Below are positions 56,301 to 64,000 of a DNA stretch of 64,000 bases, in pieces. Numbering within the stretch: the first letter of the stretch is position 1; each line of letters begins with the position of its first letter. The notes below the pieces were generated by a model. It worked only from the letters and a program-made list of their open reading frames with translations, searched no databases and was not told the DNA's origin. The stretch lies in NCBI RefSeq assembly GCF_028858725.1, contig NC_084761.1:27744501-27808500 (forward strand), in the 5' to 3' direction. The stretch comes from Colius striatus. Taxonomy: Eukaryota; Chordata; Aves; Coliiformes; Coliidae. The translations under genes and the position numbers were made by a program.

Positions 56301-59300
56301 ATTGGCCAACTCTTTGCTTTGTTGTAAGTTATCATTGACATAATGGTAAATCTGGTATGAAAACATCATGTTAACTATCTTACACAAGACACAGAATTTC
56401 ATTTCAGAAATGTAAATTCCGCTGTGGTTACCTGCTCCAAAACCCACAAGAGCACGTGCAGTCAGCATGTAGTATTTGTTGTGTGAATGAGGTACATGGA
56501 CATAGGCATAAAGACAATTAGCAGCTACTGAAATGGCAGTTGAAACGACGAGAGGTTCTCTTCTTGGCCTGTAATTGGACCACAAGCCAAACAGAGGAGA
56601 GGCAACCATTTGGCCAATGCTATATGAAGCTATAATCCAGCCCAAGAAACTTGCATCTGCTGTCGGATCAATCTGCAGAAACAAATCTATCAATTCTGTA
56701 GGTAAAGTATTATAGTATTTTATAATATCAACAAAATCACTTTAGAATCAGTACCTGAAATACTTAAAGACTCTGCACTGTAATTCTGAAGGTATATGGC
56801 ACTATGTAATGCAGTGTCAAACCTCAGCTCTTGCTAAACAGGTTAGCTTGTCTGCATGGCATTGTGTGGTGTTTATATTAAACACACCACTCTGGGTCTC
56901 AGAAGCAGTTGTTTTCACATAGTTCTTTGTGGCAATAAACCTTGGCTAACTGTCTTTGGCAATGCACCAAGCCAATAAAAAGTGCCTTGCTTCTGAGACT
57001 GGAAATTGCTCACTTGCAGCAAAGTCAGTTTTCATACATCACTGCTGATGTCCTACGCTACATACATAACTTGAATAGTACGGTAGACAGTTTACAGGCA
57101 AGCAATCTCTTAATTCATCTCTTCATATGCCTGAATTTGTCCTGATTTTACATGGCCAATGATGTATTCGGCACCAGCCTCAATTTTAACGATACCTCTA
57201 GGACCCTGCTCAGGAAATGTTCTTCCAAATTTGCATTTTAAACCACCTTCTACAGTTCCAGGAAGAGTAAAATCCTGGCACAGATTATAGTTTTACAGAC
57301 CTATTATGCCACTTTTAACAATAAAAAATTGAAAACCCTCTAACAAACCCAAAACACTATCCAGGAATACAGGCAATTCCCTGTTAAGAATGTCAAGGTG
57401 TATGTGCAACAATCTGACGTGCACTTTCAGCTTTTTTATTTAAAATGTAGCCAAGCCTTGTATGTTCTGCTTTAAAACTAGAAATGCATTCAGATAAAGG
57501 GATTTTTTAGTGATTTACTGTCAAGAAAACAGTGACATTATACTGGAACATCAAATGTTTCTGGATTATGATGTAGCTTTATCAATTCAGGAAATAAGCT
57601 GCCAGATTTTACATGAAATAATGAAAGCTGTCTAAGTGGATAGCAAAAATAAAATTATCTTATAACCACACACTTCCCTTTACTGTTTCTTTTCCTAAAT
57701 AAAATGCCAAGTTTTGTATTATATAGTTTCTGAGCAGGAGTTTTCTGTTCTTATTAATTAAGAAAACATGTACAAACCTTTTGGAGATATGGCCACACAG
57801 ACATAATTACAATTGAGAAACCTGAAATGCAGTAAAAACATAACTGAAATTACTTTGTTTGCCATTTGCTTTAGTGACACAGCTACGGCAGGCTCATTCT
57901 TCTCCTTCTAAGTGTATTATAGTCTAAAATTGTGCATCAGTCTGTTGCCTGAAAAAATATGTATTATGGAATTAAAAAAAAAGTTACAATTCCTTCTAAC
58001 AGGAGACACTGTTTCTGAAAGGATATTTTATAGGTGTGGACACACCAAACAAAAAAAGTCCAAAGAGAAATTCCAATAAAAAAAACTTCACTTATGCACC
58101 AAGCAAACTGGATGGGATTTTCCTCACAATGGAAAGACAAGGTCCCCAGAGTAAATAATGACTTTCTCCATATACTGACATACTTGTATCATTATCAAAG
58201 AAATTTTAGTTCCTCAAACTAAACAAAGAATTTTTTAAAAAAACAACCACTGACACATCCTATCATTTTTATCATTTCTAGGCCTACAGAAGATCACTAG
58301 AAGTCAAAAATCACCAGAAGGCTAGTTTCCAGAGGCAATTCCTTACAAATGAAATAGTAATTTGTTCTGCAGCCGAGATGCAAAATCCCGTAGGAGAAAA
58401 CAAACTCTCATACCCATTTTGAAAAACATAATCTATATTCTCACAAAGATCCTACCTCTTAAAAACTCAGCATTATTTCTGTTTTCGTTCCCTAGAAGTT
58501 TCACTTTGCATAATAAGTCTGACTTTTGGTTGGTTCTAAGCAATAAGCTTACTCTGACACTACTTTTTAGCCCCAACTTACAAAGCCATAAAACAAAGAT
58601 TTAAGTAATATGTCATTTAGTCTCAAAACAGAGTATTATTATCTTAAGAAATGTAACACTCTGTTTGGTTTGCTAGTCTCATCTCTTGAGGAATCAGAAA
58701 ATACATCTTTTTGCAGTTATAAAAGGACAGTAGCATTAATGGAGCTACGTAGTTGACGTTTTCAAACCAGTATATATTCATTCAGCAAACAACACTGAAA
58801 ACCAACAACATTTACTCACCTACGCTACTGAGAAACATAGTGAGATACATAATCCAGATGGATCGCCACCTGCTCTTATAATGTTCTTGTGTTTCCACAA
58901 CATCCCTGTTTTAGAACCAAGAGAGAAAGAAATCATTATCAGATTCTCCTCTAGTTGCTCTCACAGGACATTGAAAACATTTTTCACAAACCTTGCAATT
59001 CAGTTAAGTTGTTATAGAACGAACTTCTACACAGCAAAGAATACAAAGAATTTATTTTAGAAGCAAACTGATTTTTCACTAAAAAAGTACTAGATTGACA
59101 AATTATAAACCTGACACATGCTATCACATACAACTGCATTCCAATGTTATATACAAAGAGATCTTTGTCTACAGAGGTCTTCAATTCTGCAACCTCTTTG
59201 TATAGACGCTTTGGAGCATCACAGATACCATGTAAAGGCTTTAAGAAGTGTGTATTAAACCCTAAAACTGAACATCTTCTCAGAACTGCGCCTTTAAAGC

Positions 59301-60547
59301 AAAAAAAAAACAAAGCCCAAACCTGAACAACTATTGATCAGACTAAAAGGTATGACCAGTCTATTCTTGCTGTCAGAAGGTAAAAAATGTGCCTAAGAGA
59401 TATCGCTGAAGATTGTTAAGGGCTGCAAAAAAATCCAAAATACAAGTTACAAACTTTGTAAGCAAGTTATCTTTTGAAAACTTGTAAGGGCCCTTCTGAG
59501 GCCCACATACTTGTTCAAAAAGAACATTTCAGAGTTCTTCACTTCTTTTGGTTCTGAAGTATTCCAAACAACCTCTGTCTGAAAGATGTAGAGCTAGGTT
59601 ATATATGCCTGAACATAGTGTATAAACACTGTTTATACAGGTCATACACAGACATTTTACAGCTAATACAGCTACTCTACTGCATCATCCGCACGTCTAT
59701 TTCTTCAGAAACTTTTATACCATTGAAGTGCCTTAGCTCAATGACGCTTTAATCATGTAAATGGTGTTTCTAAACGTACTTTGTCATCTTATTGCCCACC
59801 TAGTGTAGGAAGAAGTCTGTCAAACACTTGTATATGCCATGTTTATGCCATGCTTGGTTATTTTCAAGGTTTTAGTTAAATCAACGGTACGTCTCGGATA
59901 TGAGAACAGCAAAGATGGCAACAGCAGGTGCCACTCCTACACCTTTACGACGAAAGGAAGAGAACAAGAGTTCTACTAAATATCCAAACTTCTGCGCCGC
60001 AATAATCGATTTCGATGCTTTTTAGACATTTGCCCAGTGACCGCGTTTGTTTTTTCACAGACGGACACAGCCCCCACCGGGGCCGCGGCTCCTGCCGTGC
60101 TCCGCCTGCGAGCCTGCCCGGTCCAAAACCCAGGGAGGGCGCAGCGGGAGATGTAGGCGGCGGTGGCGCCGACTCAGGCTACCCCAGTGCCTGGGGAAGG
60201 TAGCTGGCAGTGTACCCCCTCCGCCGGCTCCCCAAGCGGGCAGCTTGCCTCAAGCTTGGCCTTTCCTAGTGGGGGCAAAGCACCCACGGAGGGGGAACAG
60301 AGGGACCTGTCAGCCACGGGGGACTCGTGAGGGTGGCGCCTCCATCCCCTCCACCTCAGAGCAGGGAGAGACTGGAGGCGCCTGTTGGCGCAGGTCCCCT
60401 CAGCCCGCGGCACAAGAAATCACCTGAGAAAAGAGGGGCGGCAGAAGGAACAAGTCCCTACCTGCTCTCCTCCTCCGCCTCTCCAGGACTCAGCAAAGGC
60501 TCCTGCCCCTCAGTAGCCACCTTAGGACCGCAGACGGCGGCCGCCAT
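50367..60547 (-). CDS. MFSD8: Major facilitator superfamily domain-containing 8 (CLN7), complete, 12 coding exons
   Basis: Exons in transcript order: 60547-60462, 58905-58820, 57821-57778, 56672-56432, 56143-56030, 54353-54209, 53612-53554, 53428-53323, 52234-52100, 51736-51633, 51533-51274, 50582-50367 (TAA). All are GT-AG with consistent phases; 1596 nt gives 531 residues, against 518 in human. MFSD8 is a 12-helix lysosomal membrane protein, mutated in human CLN7 disease and reported as a lysosomal chloride channel. Visible features are an N-terminal dileucine sorting motif (EPLL, residues 18-21), the MFS motif-A-like loop [20 protein letters not shown]-like [12 protein letters not shown], luminal sequons at N377 (NNS) and N403 (NHT) as in the human glycosylated loop, and the C-terminal [20 protein letters not shown]. 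The N-terminus [14 protein letters not shown] differs from human. The start is the only in-frame ATG near the CpG-island end. Confidence 0.97.
54620..54945 (+). mobile_element. CR1 LINE 3' fragment in an MFSD8 intron
   Basis: TAAATATCTAAAGGGTGGGT opens the copy; [20 protein letters not shown] and [20 protein letters not shown], the end of CR1 ORF2, remain open, followed by the CCATTCTATGATTCTATGAA tail. It is antisense to MFSD8, and little decayed compared with the copy at 28.6 kb. Confidence 0.95.
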
Positions 60548-61500
60548 ACCCAGCCGCCGCTTCCCAGCCCGGTAGTGCCGGGATCCACCCCCCACTCCCC
60601 CGGCCCCTCCCAGCCGCTCTCTCGCGCCCGTGCCGCTGGTGGGCGCTGCCGGCCCGGCGCGAGAGCCGGACCCTCCCGCACCCGCCTCCCGGGGGAGCGC
60701 TGGTCACGCGCAGGGGGCGGGGCGAGCGGCCTCCCTCCCGGCCCCGCTGCGCGCCTGCGTACGTGCGCCCGCCCGCCCGCGCGCGCGGCTGGCCCCGCCC
60801 TTCTCCCTCACCCCCTCCCTCCCACCCCCTCCCCGCCCGCCCATGTGGTTCCCCAGCACCGCCGGGCTCCGGGCCGTCGGGTGAGTGACCTTCGCGCGGC
60901 GGACGGGAGGGGACCGGGAGAGACAGGACGGGAAGGGAGGGCTGCCAGTCCAGGCAGCGGCGTTTGGTCTCCGTGTGTCCCGCAGCTGAGAGCGAGGGGG
61001 AGCTGTGCCCCGCTGGGGCTTTTCCCTGCCGGCTGTGCCCAGGCCAAGGGATGTGCTGCGGACACGTCGCCGCTGCCACCCGAAGTGGTCTCGCTCTGCA
61101 GGGGGCTACCGACATCTGTCGTGGTGCGGGGAGGGGGGCGGCCTGGAAGTCCGGTAGGCCCCGGAGGATGAGGGGGCGCGCGCGTCTGTGTTACTGCCGC
61201 GCCTAAGGGCGTTAACGGTCCCACCTGTCCCCGCCGGGCGGGCCGAGCGGCAGGCGGCCTGAGCGGGTGACCCTCAACTGGTGAGACGGGGTGGGGGGGG
61301 AACCTGCGGCCTCTGGCGTTGGCAGGTCACCATCTCTTGAGCCCGGTGCTTTGGACCAGGCCGTGTTGGGGTTCGACTGCTTGTCCGCCAATAGCCGGCT
61401 ACCGAGCGAGCGGAGGAAGAGCAGGAAGACAGCGGCAGGGAGCTGCTCGGCGGTCGGTGTAACGCTTCGGCTTAGGCCCCTTTGTTTTTCCGCAAGCTCC
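60050..61500. promoter_or_regulatory. CpG island shared by MFSD8 and the rightward gene
   Basis: This is a dense GC/CpG region with the MFSD8 start codon at 60547 (-) near its middle and a consensus donor for a rightward transcript at 60881. Long open frames on both strands (up to 198 codons) are composition artefacts. Confidence 0.88.
60548..60840. promoter_or_regulatory. Probable bidirectional promoter MFSD8/ABHD18
   Basis: About 300 bp separate the MFSD8 ATG from the rightward donor exon. It contains a GC box (GGGGGCGGGGCG at 60714), NRF1-like CTGCGCGCCTGCGTACGTGC at 60747 and a GGTCACGCG word at 60702 that is close to, but not, the TFEB/CLEAR core GTCACGTGAC. No TATA box is seen. Confidence 0.6.
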
Positions 61501-62340
61501 TCTGTGTGGAGTCGTTGTGGGGCTTATTTCTTGTCACCGTGACTTTGAGATTTTTATTTTTAAAGCTGTTTTTCTTCTATTTTAGAGAAAAGAGAAAATC
61601 AAACCAAGAACATCGAGAGGGATTTTCTTTTTAAAAAAAGTAATAAGGTGGTGAAGTTAAGGCTTAGCCTTCTAAAATAAATGCACCTTCTGGGATTTTT
61701 AAGTTTGACGTGGTGGGAGCTGTTTTATATTCATGAATAGAAGCAGTCTTAGCTTTTAATAAAGTCTTTATGTACTTTTCAGTGGCGTTTTTCGCATAAC
61801 TGAAGCTTCATCCACTGGATAAAAAGGAACAGCTCACCTATTTCTATGAAACAAGAGTATGCACCAAAATTGGTTAGTATACAGTGTGAGGGTTCTGGAA
61901 GCCAAGAAAAACTCTACCTAGAGCAAGAGCCTATTTATGATTTATTCTCTAGGTTTACTTGTCATCTTCTCTGGAAAACACTTAAAATGCAGGTCTTGTT
62001 TTAGTGACTCACTTATTAGTGTGCTTTTGGTTCTGTTAAAATTTCTTTCACATCTTCCAGTTATATGTGAAGTGCACCATGTTAACAATATACCCATTGA
62101 ATATTTATAACACAGGTACTGTTCCTTCAGCTATGCAACTGTGCAGTGCTTCATTAGGTCACTATTCCAGATGACCTGGCTTAAAAAGGGGATCAAGATG
62201 TGACATGTGTGTTATCAAGTGGTGGAAGTCCAGTCGCATTCTGAAGCAAGCTCTAATTATTTTCTCAAGTTCAGACTCTCACATGCATTATTTACTTATA
62301 CTGTGACGTAAGGAAACTTCAGTCTCCAACAGCTGAATTT

Positions 62341-62372
62341 GCCTTTTCTGACAAGTGCCTTTTCTGACAAGT
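62341..62372 (+). repeat. Perfect 16-bp tandem duplication
   Basis: GCCTTTTCTGACAAGT occurs twice head to tail without a gap. Confidence 0.95.
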
Positions 62373-62687
62373 GTAATTGTCTTTCCATACAGACATTGAT
62401 GGATGAGGGATGTCCTACCCTTTTGTTACCAAGATAAAAAGTAGGAAGATAACCCTTATGTTATTTGAATAATATTTCTGAGAAGTTCTATAGAACGTAC
62501 TTCACATATCTGGAGTATATACATATTAGTGTTTCCTATACTCTTTCCAGGAGTGGTTTAGTCTTCAGTCTGATTAATTGAAATATCCCAAATTACTTCA
62601 AAGCCTTTATTCAATCAATGAACTAGAATACAGGATGAGACAACTATTTCCACACAATCAATGTTGCATTTAAATACTTGTCTAGAA

Positions 62688-62713
62688 AGTTATTTTGGCA
62701 AGTTATTTTGGCA
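62688..62713 (+). repeat. Perfect 13-bp tandem duplication
   Basis: AGTTATTTTGGCA occurs twice head to tail. Confidence 0.95.
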
Positions 62714-62750
62714 TTGCAGTGGTGCAGCAGAGGGAGCTCATCAGGCCAGC

Positions 62751-62772
62751 CTTTGAACTCACTTTGAACTCA
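62751..62772 (+). repeat. Perfect 11-bp tandem duplication
   Basis: CTTTGAACTCA occurs twice head to tail, 37 bp after the preceding duplication. Confidence 0.95.
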
Positions 62773-64000
62773 GCATCTTCATGTTTTCTCATTTATTTGG
62801 TTTCTATTTTGTAAGATTTAAAAAAACAAAACAACCACCAACCAAAAAAATCCAAACTATGCAAGATTGCTTTGTTAAGCATCAAAACATTATTTAAAAT
62901 GTCTTTTCACAATGACTGGGAAGCAGCATAACAACAGAAAAGTGAACCTATCTTTTTGACAGCATAGATTTACTCTTGTATATACTTGCTCTTACCTGTC
63001 TTCCCAACCCTATGGAGGGTCTGCCCTGTGTTGCTGTCCCTGACTTCCCCAGTACCAGGAAAATACCAAGTTATCTCCTGATCTAAAAAGCAGAGGAAGG
63101 ACCTTGCAGAGTCTAGAAAGCATTTCTTGCCTGATAGCCCAACAGCACGTGAGGTCAGTGAGTGTCTGCAGAGTGAGCAAGGAAAAAGATTATATTGAGG
63201 TTGTGATTCTACTAGACAAAGCATTCTGATATGGATCAGAATAGTAAGATGACCCAGTGAACTGTTTAGGACTGGTGGAGTAGGAACTAACTTTTTTTTA
63301 AAGTGTTAAAATAGAAGGTGCCCACTTTGACTTTCTGGTCATTTCAGGTATTTCTTTCTGCCCTATAATATTGTGGCTTTCTAGGATGCTTATTCTAGTA
63401 TTCAAGTACCTGAAGTTGTCAATTTCTATTTTCACAGCAACTTACTGTAGTGTTAAACTGTTTTTCTTTTTTCTGTATACTGAGTCTTAACTACTGGCTT
63501 TTTAGAAATGCAAAGGAATGTATTTATTAATCTTATTGATTAATTTTAACTTGTTATATTCAGACAAACTTATTTTAACAATGACCATAGTAGAGAGGGG
63601 CAGAATAAATTAATTTTGGATTAAAAATGCCGTGTATTGAATTACACTATTTTGAAGTGTGATGAAGTTGTTTAGAGTGCTTAGTATCAAGGCATCTGAA
63701 AATACTAGAAAATAGTTGAAGGTAACTTTCTAACCAAGTGTTTGATTATTAAATTTGTTTTCTTAGGTATACACAGATCCTGGAACTTTTTTATTTAATT
63801 GATTAATCTGTGTCTTGCTGACCAAGAAACCAGATTTGAACGTGCTCTTTTTTTTTTTTCACCCCTCCTTCCTTCCTCCTTGGAAGAGCACAGTAGTGGC
63901 TCCCTGTTCACTTCAGTAAGTATTGCTTTGAAAAGAATACCCAGCTTGCCTAAAATCTTGTTTGCTTTAGTTATGATTGAGCAAGTGTATTTGCTGAAAG

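Larger units (their letters stand above)
60841..64000 (+). other. ABHD18: 5' end of a rightward gene, probably ABHD18: non-coding first exon and intron
   Basis: A perfect donor (G|GTGAGT) lies at 60880/60881 after a short GC-rich exon. The known vertebrate order places ABHD18 (C4orf29, an alpha/beta-hydrolase-fold protein) head to head with MFSD8. Its recalled first coding exon (MGVSKLDILYRRLLLTKLF in human) is not found before 64000, so it must lie beyond. A candidate second 5' UTR exon is 61783-61872 (acceptor TTTTCAG, donor GTTAGT). The assignment is from synteny, not protein match; the exon's 5' edge is unknown. Confidence 0.4.

Noticed and set aside
60630-60880. Reading frame ending MWFPSTAGLRAVG directly before the donor at 60881, as an ABHD18 N-terminus
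   Set aside because: It does not resemble the known ABHD18 start, and the frame upstream is GC-rich low-complexity sequence; I treat the exon as non-coding.
60522-61171. Open frames of 197-198 codons on both strands at the MFSD8/ABHD18 CpG island
   Set aside because: Composition artefact: both strands are open across the same GC-rich bases and the peptides are low-complexity.

Overview
The window is an ordinary stretch of avian nuclear genome. The evidence is three vertebrate genes with GT-AG introns, five CR1 LINE pieces of the bird/reptile type (several ending in the typical ATTCTATGATTCTATGA-like tail), and CpG-island promoters in an AT-rich background. The gene order HSPA4L > PLK4 > < MFSD8 | ABHD18 > is the one known for human 4q28. 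I cannot name the species.

Layout. Bases 1-8234 (+) hold the last eight coding exons of HSPA4L, an Hsp110-type chaperone whose 5' part lies outside the window. Bases 8235-29990 hold no recognisable gene: a probable long HSPA4L 3' UTR, microsatellites, a 17-base G run, a degraded retroviral LTR fossil near 24.9-25.7 kb and a CR1 copy at 28.6-29.4 kb. A CpG island at about 30.0-31.25 kb carries the PLK4 promoter. PLK4 (+) runs from 30408 to 47045 in 16 coding exons that sum to 2916 nt (971 residues), with intact kinase, degron and polo-box parts. MFSD8/CLN7 (-) converges on PLK4 tail to tail and runs from 60547 down to 50367 in 12 coding exons that sum to 1596 nt (531 residues). A second CpG island (about 60.05-61.5 kb) is a head-to-head promoter shared with a rightward gene, which by synteny should be ABHD18; only a candidate non-coding first exon and the start of a long intron are in view.

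The genes do not form a pathway: a cytosolic chaperone co-factor, the master kinase of centriole duplication and a lysosomal membrane protein are neighbours by conserved synteny. I found no undescribed system. The most informative observations are a PLK4 promoter that keeps NRF1, CRE and CDE/CHR-like sites together, tandem overlapping uORFs before PLK4, a possible 48-nt acidic cassette exon in HSPA4L, and two competing splice acceptors 8 nt apart in MFSD8.
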